Part shown: piece after piece, positions 26,129 through 35,571 of the stretch | Position numbering within the stretch: position 1 is the stretch's first letter | Layout: the number at the start of each line of letters is the position of its first letter | Assembly (NCBI RefSeq): GCF_000165485.1 | Contig: NC_014623.1 | Coordinates: 5,908,893-5,972,892, forward strand | From: Stigmatella aurantiaca DW4/3-1 | Lineage (GTDB): Bacteria > Myxococcota > Myxococcia > Myxococcales > Myxococcaceae | DNA: 64,000 bases | Direction: 5' to 3' | The notes under the pieces: generated by a model | What the model was told of the DNA's origin: nothing | Database searches by the model: none | Seen by the model: the letters and a program-made list of their open reading frames with translations, nothing else | Program-made: the position numbers and the translations under genes

Positions 26129-29100
26129 AGCAGGACTCGCTTCGAGTCATTGCGTCCAGAGGAAGACGTGCCAAGCACGCTGGCGACGGCGAGCTTTTCC
26201 AGCAGTTCCGCCGTCACCTGCCCGATGGAGCTTTCATCCACGAAACTCCTGAGCGGCAGGCTCACCTCAAGTTCGCTCGTCACCATGTCCCTCAGCTCAA
26301 GCGCCATGATGGAGTCGAACCCCAGCGCATCGAACGAGTCCGTGGCGGAGAGGCGCTCGGGGGGAACCCGGCTCACCTCACCGACCATCTCCTTGAAACG
26401 GGCTTCCAGCACCCCATGCCTCGCGGAACCCTCGAGCGCGAGCAACACTTCCCGCAGCTTGCGCGGTGCGGGGTCCGCCTCACGCCCCGCTTCCCGGGCG
26501 GTCAGGCCCCGGAACAAGGAGGACGCCGCCACGGAGGGGTGACTGCTGATCCATCGCGCCTCGTCGAAGCGCGCGATGCCGCGGGTGGCAGGGCCGTCAA
26601 CAAGCGTGAGGGCCATCGCGGCCAAGGCCTCATCGACAGACATGGGCGCCATGCCACGATCCGCGAGCCGCTCCCCTCGCCGCTCGTCCACGACGGCCAT
26701 CCCGACCTCGCCCCAGCTGCCCCAATTGAGGCTGGTCGCCGGCAAGCCGCGCGCTCGCCGGAGGTTTGCCAGCGCATCAAGGAAGGCGTTCGCCGCGGCG
26801 TAGTTCGCCTGACCAGGCGCCCCGATCATCGACGCGGTCGACGAGAAGAGAACGAACTGTTCGATCGAAGCATCCGTGGCGAGGGTATGAAGGTTCCAGG
26901 CTCCCTCCACCTTGGGTCCCATGACGGTTCCGAAGCTTCGGAGGTCCAGTTGCATCAGCGAGCTGTCCGCCAATACCCCCGCGCAATGGAAGATTCCCCC
27001 CAGCGCGGGTCCTCCGCGCCGGAGTGTCGCAAGCATGTCCGCGACCGCTTCAGGGCGGCTCACATCGACGCGGAAGGCGTCCACCTTCGCTCCGGCCGCT
27101 CTCAGTCCATCCAGCGCCTGACGGGTCTCTGCCGTCTCTCCCGTCCGGCCACACACCGCGAGAGACCGCGCGCCCCGGGCCACCAACCAGGAGGCCAGCC
27201 GAAGCCCGATGCCACCGAGCCCCCCCGTGATCAGGTACGTGCGGTCCTGCCTGGGAAGAAACGCCTTTGCCTTGCCCTCCGTCCCGCGGCCTCGAGTGAA
27301 CGAGGGCGTCAGGCGTCTGTCTCCCCGCAAGGCGATCTCGTCATCGTCCTGCGCCAGGGCCAGTTGCCGTCCCAGCTCGGCGATGAGTCCATGGAGGACC
27401 TCTGGACCCGCCACCGGGCCGACATCGATCCGCTTGCACCGAAGTTCCGGATGCTCGTACGCGATGACCCGTCCAAGTCCCCAAAGCGGAGCGCCCGTGA
27501 CCGACACCGGGCCTGAATCATCCCCCATGGCCTGAGCCCCTTGGGTGACGAGGTACAGCCTGGGAGGCTTCGGCATCGCCGCGCGTGCCAGGGCCTGGAC
27601 GATCAACGTCACCGCGATGGCATCGCCTTGGACTGTCTCACGCACTCCTTCAAGCGTCTCAGGATGTCCGGAGCTTGCCCGGAAGATGACGCCCTGAGGG
27701 TCCCGGCCGGACGCCGACAGCTCTTTCAAGAGGCGAGGAAATGACTCCTGATGGGTGAAGTCGATCCGGTAGTCTCCTTCGAGCACCTTTTCGTAGGAAG
27801 GGCCCGCACTCGCGACAACGGCCAAACCTCCTGCCGCCACCAGCCCGTCGCGCCATTCCCCGGCTGCCTGCGGGTCCCTGGAGATGACGAGCCACGTCCC
27901 CTTCACCTGAACCGGCTCGGGGCCCGTCCCACGATCATTCCATGCGAGATCGCAGAACAGCCCTTGCAGGGCCTCCACGTTCTCCTCACGGGCCTCCAGC
28001 GCCGCACTGGGCGCTGCCTTCGTTGGCTCCCGCTCTCCGTCCCACCAGAAGCGTTCGCGCTGCCAGGGGTACGTCGGAAGGACCGTTTTTCTCCCTCCTG
28101 GGTAGAGGCTTTTGAAGTCGATGGGGAATCCCGCGCAGTAGAGCTGGGCGGCACTGCTCAGGATTCCAAGCTGGCCATCGGAAGCCGATGCGCTGGCGCG
28201 CAGGGTGAGCACCTTGCTGTTCCTGCGATGCGCAGCCGTCTCCAGCCCATCGCCCAGCGAGGCATCGCACCCGAACGTCAGAAAGACGGCGGCATTCCGC
28301 TCGAGCAAGTGCTCCGCGGTCAGATCCAGATCGCGCCGTTCAGAGGAAGTGGCCTGTCTCGCCCAGTGCTCAACCGGCACCGTGGCCCCGGCCGCGATCC
28401 ACTCCTCCTCGGAGATGGAAAGAACCGGGCACTTCGCAGGCTGTGGGCGAACGGGCTGCTCTGCTGGACGCTGAAGGATGAGCCGGACCGCGTCCTCCAC
28501 GGAGAGCATCCCCGCGACGACGCCTGCGGCGAGTGCGCCCGTCCCCTCTCCGGCCACAGCGGCTGGATGGACGCCGTAAGAGCGCCACAGCTCCGCCAGC
28601 GCTATCTGGACGCCGAGGAGAACCACGGACTTCCTTCCAGCGGCTTCACCCTCGAACAAGCCGGCATCGCCCTGCGCCAGTGGCTCAAGCACGGGCCCGC
28701 CCACCACCTGGCGCAGCACGGCATCGATCTTCCCGGCATGAGCCCGGAAAGCGGCATCCCGTCCCAACTCCCCGCGCAGGGACTCGGCCGCCCAGACTCC
28801 GTCGTCGCCGAAGACGAAGACCGCCTCACGGCCTGCCGTGGCTTTGGCCTGCCCTCGGAAGATCCCCTCGCCGACGCGCCCATCCGCCGCAGCCCGCAGC
28901 CGGGAGAACAGCTCGCTGGGAGTCCGTGCGGCCAGCGCCAGGCGCTGCTCATGATGCGAGCGCCCCGCCCCTGCGGTGAAACAATCATCCCGGAGACTCG
29001 CCGCGGAGCGGGTCTCCAGCTGACTCAGGTAGCTCGAGGCCAGCTCTCGCAGGGCCAGCTCCGTGCGCGCCGACAGCGGCAACAAGTAAGGTCCGGTCTC

Positions 29101-30510
29101 GGAATGCTCCGGAACCGGCTCACGGTATGCCTCGACGAGGGCGTGGGCATTCACCCCGCTCATCCCAAACGAGCTCACGGCGGCCAGATGCGGCTTGGCC
29201 TTGCCAGCCAGCGGCGTGCGCTCGCGAGGAACCGCCAGCCCTGAACCTGCCCAGGCGAACTCAGGATTCGGGTGTTCGAAGTGGATGGAGGGGGGCGCCT
29301 CGCCCGCCTGAAGCACCAACACTGCCTTGATCAGCCCCGCGATTCCCGCGGCCGCCTCGGTGTGGCCAATGTTGGGCTTGGCGGACCCAATCCACAGAGG
29401 CTTTTCTGGTGGCCGCGAGACGCCATAGACCCGCGACACCCCTTCGAGCTCGATGGGATCTCCGAGCCGAGTTCCCGTCCCGTGTGCCTCCAGGTAATCC
29501 ACCTGCCCGGGCTCGACCCCCGCACGCTGAAGCGCAAACCGGTACAGAGACTCCTGTGCCCGCACGTTCGGCACCGTGAGCCCGCCGCTCGCGCCGTCGT
29601 GGTTCATCGCCGTTCCCCGGATCGTCGCGAGAATCCGATCCCCGTCCTGAACGGCGTTCCGGTACCGCTTCAGGATGACCACACCGCATCCTTCGCCCTG
29701 CACCATGCCATCCGCAGCCCGATCGAACGCGCGGCAACGGTTGCTCGGAGAGAGCGCCCCCGCCTTGGACAGGAACACGCTCAGTTGAGGGGACAGGATG
29801 AGCTTCACGCCCCCCGCGATGGCCAGCACCGACTCGTCCGTCCGCAGGCTCTGACACGCCAGATGCACCGCGGCGAGCGACGAGGAACAGGCGGTGTCCA
29901 CGGCCATGCTCGGGCCCTCGAGCCCCAGCAGGTAGGAGAGCCGCCCGGCGACATAGCTCGCATCCACTCCCGTGGAGTAGTGGGCGCCGACTTTCTCCAA
30001 CCCGCCTTCAGCCAGGAACGCATAGTCCTTGGCATGCACGCCCGCGAACACGCCGGTCCGCGTTCCCGCCAGCAGGTGCGGAGGAATGCCCGCGTCTTCG
30101 AGCGCCTCCCAGCTCACCTCCAGGAAGAATCGCTGCTGCGGATCCAGTCCCTCTGCTTCCCGCCGTGAAATCCGGAAGAACTCCGCATCGAACCTGTCCA
30201 CGCCGTCGACGAAGGCCCCCCGGCGCATCGACATCTTTCCGGGCTTGGAGGGATCGGGATCATAGAGTCCCTGGAGCGCCTTCCGGCTGGCCGGAATCTC
30301 CGTGACCGCATCTCCCCCCTTCCACAACAGTTCCCGGAACTTCGCCGGGCTCGCCGCGCCTCCCGGAAACCGGCAGCCCATGCCGATGATTGCAATCGGG
30401 TCGTCCTCTCTCCGGGTGGCAGAAGCAAGCTTCTTCTGCAACTTCTCGATCGTGAACAGGGCTTGTTGGAGAGGGGTCAGCTCGGCCTTGGAGCCGTCCT
30501 TTCGACTCAT
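26125..30510 (-). CDS. Type I PKS module KS-(vestigial AT)-KR-ACP
   Basis: This 1461-residue protein has a coiled-coil docking helix, then an intact KS (DTACSSS near 206, EAHGTGT, KPNIGHTEAA). The AT region is shortened and decayed. FVFGDDGVW stands where LFTGQGxQ is expected, the nucleophile motif GHSxG has become GEGTG (28537-28551), and the conserved HAFHSP segment is absent. The post-AT linker LPTYPWQRERFW remains. No DH is present. The KR has TGGLGGIG, FSSTAS and GQANYAAAN (Tyr near 1236), so it looks intact. The ACP has LGFDSIMA near 1399. The module cannot load its own extender. It may only pass the starter on, or receive an extender from another AT. It overlaps both neighbours by one to four bases. 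The basic C-terminus SKRVLL faces the TubC-type docking domain of the next protein. Confidence 0.9.
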   Translation of the reverse strand: MSRKDGSKAELTPLQQALFTIEKLQKKLASATRREDDPIAIIGMGCRFPGGAASPAKFRELLWKGGDAVTEIPASRKALQGLYDPDPSKPGKMSMRRGAFVDGVDRFDAEFFRISRREAEGLDPQQRFFLEVSWEALEDAGIPPHLLAGTRTGVFAGVHAKDYAFLAEGGLEKVGAHYSTGVDASYVAGRLSYLLGLEGPSMAVDTACSSSLAAVHLACQSLRTDESVLAIAGGVKLILSPQLSVFLSKAGALSPSNRCRAFDRAADGMVQGEGCGVVILKRYRNAVQDGDRILATIRGTAMNHDGASGGLTVPNVRAQESLYRFALQRAGVEPGQVDYLEAHGTGTRLGDPIELEGVSRVYGVSRPPEKPLWIGSAKPNIGHTEAAAGIAGLIKAVLVLQAGEAPPSIHFEHPNPEFAWAGSGLAVPRERTPLAGKAKPHLAAVSSFGMSGVNAHALVEAYREPVPEHSETGPYLLPLSARTELALRELASSYLSQLETRSAASLRDDCFTAGAGRSHHEQRLALAARTPSELFSRLRAAADGRVGEGIFRGQAKATAGREAVFVFGDDGVWAAESLRGELGRDAAFRAHAGKIDAVLRQVVGGPVLEPLAQGDAGLFEGEAAGRKSVVLLGVQIALAELWRSYGVHPAAVAGEGTGALAAGVVAGMLSVEDAVRLILQRPAEQPVRPQPAKCPVLSISEEEWIAAGATVPVEHWARQATSSERRDLDLTAEHLLERNAAVFLTFGCDASLGDGLETAAHRRNSKVLTLRASASASDGQLGILSSAAQLYCAGFPIDFKSLYPGGRKTVLPTYPWQRERFWWDGEREPTKAAPSAALEAREENVEALQGLFCDLAWNDRGTGPEPVQVKGTWLVISRDPQAAGEWRDGLVAAGGLAVVASAGPSYEKVLEGDYRIDFTHQESFPRLLKELSASGRDPQGVIFRASSGHPETLEGVRETVQGDAIAVTLIVQALARAAMPKPPRLYLVTQGAQAMGDDSGPVSVTGAPLWGLGRVIAYEHPELRCKRIDVGPVAGPEVLHGLIAELGRQLALAQDDDEIALRGDRRLTPSFTRGRGTEGKAKAFLPRQDRTYLITGGLGGIGLRLASWLVARGARSLAVCGRTGETAETRQALDGLRAAGAKVDAFRVDVSRPEAVADMLATLRRGGPALGGIFHCAGVLADSSLMQLDLRSFGTVMGPKVEGAWNLHTLATDASIEQFVLFSSTASMIGAPGQANYAAANAFLDALANLRRARGLPATSLNWGSWGEVGMAVVDERRGERLADRGMAPMSVDEALAAMALTLVDGPATRGIARFDEARWISSHPSVAASSLFRGLTAREAGREADPAPRKLREVLLALEGSARHGVLEARFKEMVGEVSRVPPERLSATDSFDALGFDSIMALELRDMVTSELEVSLPLRSFVDESSIGQVTAELLEKLAVASVLGTSSSGRNDSKRVLL

Positions 30511-32729
30511 TATTCAACCTCGATGCTGAACTCTGCCAGCTTCCGGGCAATCAGCTCGCGGGTCTGATCTTCGGACAATCCAGCGATTCGCTCAGCCAAC
30601 TCTCGATCCTCTTGGGAGAAGGCATCTCCGGCTCCCTCTTGCTTCGGAGCAGGCGCTGTCCGAGCCTCCAGCCGACCCGACAGCCACTTCGCCAGCAGCT
30701 CCACCCGGGGGTGCTCGAAGAAGGCCGTCGTCGACAGCTCGAGGCCCAGCTCTCGCGAGATGCGCTCCTTGAGCAGCGTCACACCGATGGAGTTCAGGCC
30801 CAGCTCGAAGAAGGTCCGTCCCCGTATGTCGAGCCCGGCAGGGTCCGCCTCCAGTACACCCGCGACTTGCGCGAGGAGAAACGCCGCCAACCGGGCCTCG
30901 CGCTGACCGGCAGGCGCTTCCCGGAGCTCCCTGGCGGCATTCGCCTGAGGAGGCGGCGCGGTGGCAACGTCTGGCCGCGTATCCGTCGGTGCCCGGCTCA
31001 CTTCTCCGGCCGACAACCACTCTGGCCAGAGACGTTGCCGCTGGAAGGGATAGCCCGGCAGGCTCACGCAACGTCCGCCCGCCATGGAGAGTGCCTCCCA
31101 CGAAGGCATCCCCCCTTCGACGTAAGCCCTCCCCGCTTCGATCCGTTCAGGTGGCTGACCGTCTTCCACCAGGAGCAGTTGCCCGGAAGCGCGCGCGAGC
31201 TCACCGAGGAGCCTCACCAGCCCCTCCTGTCCACCCGCGATCACCGCCGCGCGATGGCGGTGGTGCTGCCGCTTGAGCGCGGCCGTGAAGCAAACATCCT
31301 CCGGCCCCGTCTCCTGGGTGACCGGCCCCGCGAGAAAGTCCCGGAACTGGAGCGCTTGGGCGCGCAGCGCCTCGGGGGAGAGCGCGGAAAGCACCAAGAG
31401 ATGACCCGGAGTGCCAGTGCTGGACGTCGGTGGCACACGGGCCTCCGGCGCGGCCTCCAGGACCACGAAGGCGTTCGAGCCCCCGAGCGAGGTGGACACG
31501 ACGCCCGCCCGTCTGGGCTCACCTGTTCCGCGCTCTGGCCAGGGCTCCCGCTTCGACTGGATGCGCAGGCCGAGTTCCTCGAAGTCGATCTGCGGATTGG
31601 GCGTCTCCACATGGATCGTCGGCAGCAGGGTCCGGTGGTACAGGGACAGGCAGACCTTGATGAACTGCGCGATGCCGGCCGCTGCCCCCATGTAGCCCAG
31701 GTTGTTGCTGACGGCCCCCAACCGGCAGGGAAATGGCCGCTCCTTCCCGAGCACCTCGCCGATGGCCTCGGCCTCGGCCGCATCCCCCTTGAGGAAAGAC
31801 GAGCCGTGGAGCTCGACGTAGTCGAGGCTGGCCGCCTCCACCCCGCCCCGCTCACAAGCGTGGCGGATGACCTCCGCCTGGGCCGGGACACTGGAGGCCA
31901 TGATCCATTCGTTCCGGCCGTTGTGGTTGACGGCGCTGCCGCGAATCACCGCATACACACGATCGCTGGCATCGACCCGGGACAGAGGCTTGAGCACCAC
32001 CACCCCGGCCCCCTCGCCTCGGATGTAACCGTCGGCCTCCGCATCCAAGGTCCGGCACTGGCCTCGGGCCGAGAGAACCCCAGCCTGGGACAGCATGATG
32101 CTGCTCTCCGGCGACAGCATGAGATCCACGCCGCCAGCGAGCGCCAGATCCACCTCGCCCAGCGCCAGGCTCCGGCACGCCTCATGGAGGGCGGCCGTCG
32201 ACGAGGCGCACCCCACGCTCGCGCAGGTGCTCGGGCCCCGGAGATCAAACGCGTACGAAATCCGGTTCGCCGCGAACGAGGGCGTCGTGCCGAGCAACGC
32301 GTAGCCATCCAGGGCCGTCCAGTCCCGGGCCAGCATTCTCTGGAAGTCGTTGAAGTTGAGGCCCACGAAGACGCCCGTACGGCTTCCGCGCAAGGCATCG
32401 AAGGGAATGCCGGCGTCTTCCAGGGCGTACCACGCGCTCTCGAACAACACGCGATGCTGGGGATCCATCTGCCGCAGCTCGCGCTTCGGAAGACGGAACG
32501 CGTTGGGGTCCGCTGTCTCCAGGCCGTTGATCAGACCAGCCCGGCGGTGACGAATCTTTCCTGGACGATCGGGAGCCGGATCATACAGCGCCGTCAGATC
32601 CCAGCGGCTGGACGGAATGTCCGCAGTCGCGTCGGTTCCTTCAGACAGAAGACTCCACAACTGCTGCGGGCTCTCAGCTCCTGGAAAACGAAGCCCGAGT
32701 CCAACGATGGCGATCGGCTCGTACTGCAT
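30510..32729 (-). CDS. AT-less KS(His to Tyr)-carrier protein, likely pyrrolyl loading module
   Basis: This 739-residue protein has a KS of normal length with the active-site cysteine in VGCASST (Cys174) and the first histidine in ELHGSS (His308). The second histidine motif NIGH is NLGY (Tyr346, codon 31692-31694). It is therefore predicted unable to condense, though acyl transfer may survive. The AT is missing entirely, yet the KS-AT linker and the post-AT motif LPGYPFQRQRLW are still present, which points to a deleted AT. The carrier domain has LGLNSIGV near 670. The C-terminal tail SEDQTRELIARKLAEF is a docking helix. No separate prolyl carrier gene is nearby, so this carrier is the best candidate to receive proline from the divergent adenylating enzyme. 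First gene of the minus-strand operon. Confidence 0.88.
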   Translation of the reverse strand: MQYEPIAIVGLGLRFPGAESPQQLWSLLSEGTDATADIPSSRWDLTALYDPAPDRPGKIRHRRAGLINGLETADPNAFRLPKRELRQMDPQHRVLFESAWYALEDAGIPFDALRGSRTGVFVGLNFNDFQRMLARDWTALDGYALLGTTPSFAANRISYAFDLRGPSTCASVGCASSTAALHEACRSLALGEVDLALAGGVDLMLSPESSIMLSQAGVLSARGQCRTLDAEADGYIRGEGAGVVVLKPLSRVDASDRVYAVIRGSAVNHNGRNEWIMASSVPAQAEVIRHACERGGVEAASLDYVELHGSSFLKGDAAEAEAIGEVLGKERPFPCRLGAVSNNLGYMGAAAGIAQFIKVCLSLYHRTLLPTIHVETPNPQIDFEELGLRIQSKREPWPERGTGEPRRAGVVSTSLGGSNAFVVLEAAPEARVPPTSSTGTPGHLLVLSALSPEALRAQALQFRDFLAGPVTQETGPEDVCFTAALKRQHHRHRAAVIAGGQEGLVRLLGELARASGQLLLVEDGQPPERIEAGRAYVEGGMPSWEALSMAGGRCVSLPGYPFQRQRLWPEWLSAGEVSRAPTDTRPDVATAPPPQANAARELREAPAGQREARLAAFLLAQVAGVLEADPAGLDIRGRTFFELGLNSIGVTLLKERISRELGLELSTTAFFEHPRVELLAKWLSGRLEARTAPAPKQEGAGDAFSQEDRELAERIAGLSEDQTRELIARKLAEFSIEVE

Positions 32730-32889
32730 AGGGTCTAGGGCTACGATTCACAGGTGTTCTCGGTACAACCCATTGTTTGATACTGAATCGAGCCTAGGGC
32801 ACGGTCATTGGAGGGTCAAGGACCCAGGAAGATCGGCTCAAGTCACTGGAACCCTTGGGTAACGCAGGGTGCGCGCTGATAAGGACGAC
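32730..32889. promoter_or_regulatory. Divergent promoter region between PKS operon and pyrrole genes
   Basis: This 160-base stretch separates two divergent transcription units and is AT-richer than the flanking genes (TTGTTTGATACTGAATC at about 32774). Promoters for both directions must lie here or within the gene starts. No clear paired -35/-10 boxes could be fixed by eye. It contains a short perfect inverted repeat, listed separately. An AAGGA ribosome-binding site for the plus-strand gene is at 32881-32885. Confidence 0.6.
32813..32825. repeat. Short inverted repeat GGGTC-AAG-GACCC
   Basis: A perfect 5-base inverted repeat with a 3-base spacer in the divergent intergenic region. It could be a regulator half-site pair, but its short length means chance is a real alternative. 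Confidence 0.3.
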
Positions 32890-34029
32890 ATGGACTTCAG
32901 TTGGACGAGCGAGCAGCTGGAACTGTATGACCGCGCGCTGGATTTCGCCCGGGCGAATCTTTCTGATGATCCGAAGCGCACCGAGGGGAAGTTCCCTCGC
33001 ACGCTGTGGCAGCGATGTGGCGAGTTCGGCTTCTTGGGTCTGCCCGTGCCCGAACGTCATGGCGGTCTTGGGCTCGACACGCTGACGACCGCCCGGGTGA
33101 TGGAGGCGCTGGGGCGCGGGTGCGTCGATACGGGGCTGGTCTTCTCCGCGGGGGCGCACCTCTTCGCCTGCGTCATGCCCATTCTCGAAGCGGGCGATGA
33201 CCGGCAGAAAACCCAGTACCTTCCCCGGCTCTGCTCGGGAGAGTGGGTGGGCGCCAACGCCATCTCCGAGCCCGAGGCAGGCTCCGATGTTTTCGCCCTC
33301 AAGACGCGTGCGGTGCGCGACGGCGACAGCTACGTGCTCGACGGAGGCAAGAGCTACGTCACCAACGGCCCGGATGCCGATGTCTTCCTGGTCTACGCCG
33401 TCACCCACCCCACATCCGGATACTTGGGCCTGAGCGCTTTTCTCATCGAGAAGAAGACGCCGGGCCTCTCCGTGGGGAGGCCCTTCGAGAAGATGGGCCT
33501 GTCGACCTCGCCCATCGCGCCCATCTATCTGGAAGGCTGCCGGGTGCCCGCTTCCGCGATGCTCGGTGCCGAGGGCCAAGGGGCCCCGCTCTTCAAGCGC
33601 TCCATGCAGTGGGAGCGAGCCTGCCTCTTCGCCGCCTACGTGGGCGTCATGGAGCGGGTGCTCGAACAGACGGTGGACTTCGCCCGTCAGCGCAAGCAGT
33701 TCAAGCGCGCCATCGGGAAAAATCAGGCCATCTCCCACCGGCTGGCGGACATGAAGCTGCGGCTCGAATCCTCGCGGCTCCTGCTGTACCGCGCTTGCTG
33801 GTTGATGGATCGCGGCCAGGAGGCCTCCATGGAGGTGTCGCTGGCCAAGCTGGCGATCAGCGAGGCCGCCGTCCAGTGCGGTCTGGACACCCTCCAGATC
33901 CACGGTGGCATGGGGTACGTGACCGAGACGGGCATCGAGCGGGTGCTGCGAGACGCCATCCCCAGCACGATCTTCTCCGGCACCTCGGAGATTCAACGGG
34001 ACATCATCGCCAGCAACCTGGGCCTATGA
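32890..34029 (+). CDS. Acyl-CoA dehydrogenase family, probable L-prolyl-carrier protein dehydrogenase
   Basis: A 379-residue FAD-dependent acyl-CoA dehydrogenase fold with SEPEAGSD, SYVTNGPDAD and the C-terminal IFSGTSEIQRDI motif. The catalytic Glu found in medium-chain enzymes at the GTSEIQ motif is Ser here. A Glu is available in the MQWER segment, the position used by isovaleryl-CoA dehydrogenase and prolyl-carrier dehydrogenases. With the overlapping prolyl adenylation gene, it should oxidise carrier-bound proline to pyrrole-2-carboxyl. ATG 32890 is preferred because AAGGA sits just ahead; an upstream in-frame GTG at 32869 would add seven residues. The stop overlaps the next start (ATGA). 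The gene diverges from the PKS operon it should serve. Confidence 0.9.
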   Translation: MDFSWTSEQLELYDRALDFARANLSDDPKRTEGKFPRTLWQRCGEFGFLGLPVPERHGGLGLDTLTTARVMEALGRGCVDTGLVFSAGAHLFACVMPILEAGDDRQKTQYLPRLCSGEWVGANAISEPEAGSDVFALKTRAVRDGDSYVLDGGKSYVTNGPDADVFLVYAVTHPTSGYLGLSAFLIEKKTPGLSVGRPFEKMGLSTSPIAPIYLEGCRVPASAMLGAEGQGAPLFKRSMQWERACLFAAYVGVMERVLEQTVDFARQRKQFKRAIGKNQAISHRLADMKLRLESSRLLLYRACWLMDRGQEASMEVSLAKLAISEAAVQCGLDTLQIHGGMGYVTETGIERVLRDAIPSTIFSGTSEIQRDIIASNLGL

Positions 34030-35549
34030 CGCTCGATCAGATCGTGATCCGCAGCGCGGCGCGGGCCCCCGAGGCCGTCGCCGTCCAAGGTCCCGACGCG
34101 ACGCTCACCTACGGCCAGCTCGACGCGCTCGCCAACCGGATTGCCCGCGCCCTTCAGGGGCTGGGGGTCAAGAAAGGGGACAGGGTGGGGCTGTGGACGG
34201 AGAAGTCCACGCGCGCGGTGGCCGCAATGCAGGGGATTGCCCGGCTGGGTGCCGCCTACGTGCCGCTGGATCCCCTGAATCCCGCCGTACGGACGCGGAT
34301 CATCCTCGACGACTGCCGCATCGACGTGCTGGTGACCAGCGCCTCGCGCGCCGCGGAGCTCCACTCCGGTGGCATGGACCGGCTCCGCTTCCTGTTGGTG
34401 GATGACGAGGGCCCCTCGCTCCCGTGGTCCCGGCTGGCTGAATTTTCGGATGCGCCGCTGCCCCACCACGGCTCGGACGACCATGATCTGGCCTACATCC
34501 TCTACACCTCTGGCTCCACCGGAACGCCCAAAGGCGTGTGCATCAGCCAGCGGAACGCGCTGGCGTTCATCGAGTGGTGTCACGGGCTGCTGAACACCAC
34601 CCCGGCCGATCGCTTCAGCAACCACGCGCCGTTCTTCTTCGATCTTTCGGTGCTGGATCTCTACGCGGCGTTCCTGGGGGGGGCCTCGGTCACCCTCATC
34701 CCCGAGGCACTGGCTTTCGCACCCGAGAAGCTGGTGGAGCTGGTGCTGCGCGAGCGGTTCAGCATCTGGTACTCGGTGCCCTCCGCGCTCACCCTGATGA
34801 TGCAACAAGGCGGGCTGCTGAATCACCCGGAGCTTCCCTTCCGGGCCGTGCTGTTCGCGGGAGAGCCCTTCCCCATCAAGCACCTGCGTCCCCTCCGAGA
34901 GCACCTCCCAGCCGCACGGTTCTTCAACCTGTATGGCCCCACCGAGACGAATGTCTGCACCTTCCACGAAGTGACGGACATTTCTCCCGAGCGTACCGAG
35001 CCCGTTCCGATCGGCCGGGCCAGTTGTGGGGACCAGGTGTGGCTCGCCAGGCCACCGGACTCCGAGCCTTCCCAGCAGGCAGAGGGCGGCGAGGTGGGCG
35101 AACTGATGGTGGCCGGCCCCACGGTGATGCTGGGCTATTGGGGCCACCCCCCTCAAGGGGACCAGCCCTACGCCACCGGGGATCTCTGCCGCCGCCTTCC
35201 CGATGGCACCTTCGAGTACCTCGGCCGCCGCGACAACATGTTGAAGGTGCGGGGGCGGCGGATCGAACCCGGCGAGATCGAAGCCGCATTGCTCACCCAC
35301 CCGGACATCCGAGAGGTGGGCGTGGTGGCCTCGGGCGCTGGCCTGGAAGCGCGGCTGGTGGCGTTCCTGGTCAGCGCCTCCGCCACCGCTCCCTCGCTCC
35401 TCAAGGTGAAGAAGCACTGCGCCGAGCGGCTGCCGCGCTACATGATCGTCGATGAGGTGCGTGTCCTCGCGGAAATGCCACGGACGCAGAACGGCAAGCT
35501 CGACCGGCGAGCGCTGCAGGCCCTGACGCAACAGCGTCCGCCAGGTTGA
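34026..35549 (+). CDS. Stand-alone L-proline adenylating enzyme (prolyl-carrier ligase)
   Basis: A 507-residue free-standing A domain with no fused carrier. Core motifs include YTSGSTGTPKG, NLYGPTE, YATGDL, the Arg-rich KVRGRRIEPGEIE and the catalytic lysine in TQNGKLDRR. Reading the specificity pocket by eye gives D-L-L-Y-L-A-L-V-C, which matches the code known for prolyl ligases of pyrrole pathways (PltF, RedM and CloN4 type). It should activate L-proline with ATP and load it on a carrier in trans, probably the carrier of the 30510-32729 product. The ATG overlaps the dehydrogenase stop. A longer open frame reaches back to 33243, but that part is a shadow of the dehydrogenase gene. It converges with the beta-hydroxylase gene 22 bases away. 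Confidence 0.93.
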   Translation: MTLDQIVIRSAARAPEAVAVQGPDATLTYGQLDALANRIARALQGLGVKKGDRVGLWTEKSTRAVAAMQGIARLGAAYVPLDPLNPAVRTRIILDDCRIDVLVTSASRAAELHSGGMDRLRFLLVDDEGPSLPWSRLAEFSDAPLPHHGSDDHDLAYILYTSGSTGTPKGVCISQRNALAFIEWCHGLLNTTPADRFSNHAPFFFDLSVLDLYAAFLGGASVTLIPEALAFAPEKLVELVLRERFSIWYSVPSALTLMMQQGGLLNHPELPFRAVLFAGEPFPIKHLRPLREHLPAARFFNLYGPTETNVCTFHEVTDISPERTEPVPIGRASCGDQVWLARPPDSEPSQQAEGGEVGELMVAGPTVMLGYWGHPPQGDQPYATGDLCRRLPDGTFEYLGRRDNMLKVRGRRIEPGEIEAALLTHPDIREVGVVASGAGLEARLVAFLVSASATAPSLLKVKKHCAERLPRYMIVDEVRVLAEMPRTQNGKLDRRALQALTQQRPPG

Positions 35550-35571
35550 AGTCCGCGACGGCGGGGGCCGC

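Noticed and set aside
30510-32729. Interpretation as a KSQ-type decarboxylating loading domain
   Set aside because: The active-site residue is still Cys (VGCASST), not Gln, and there is no AT to supply malonate. The altered residue is the second histidine.
30612-32738. 708-residue plus-strand frame opposite the loading KS, and similar frames at 32794-33996, 6982-8316 and 48668-50662
   Set aside because: All are antisense shadows of clear coding genes, with no protein family features.
33243-35549. 768-residue plus-strand frame
   Set aside because: Only the part from 34026 is the prolyl ligase. The first 261 codons are an out-of-frame shadow of the acyl-CoA dehydrogenase gene.
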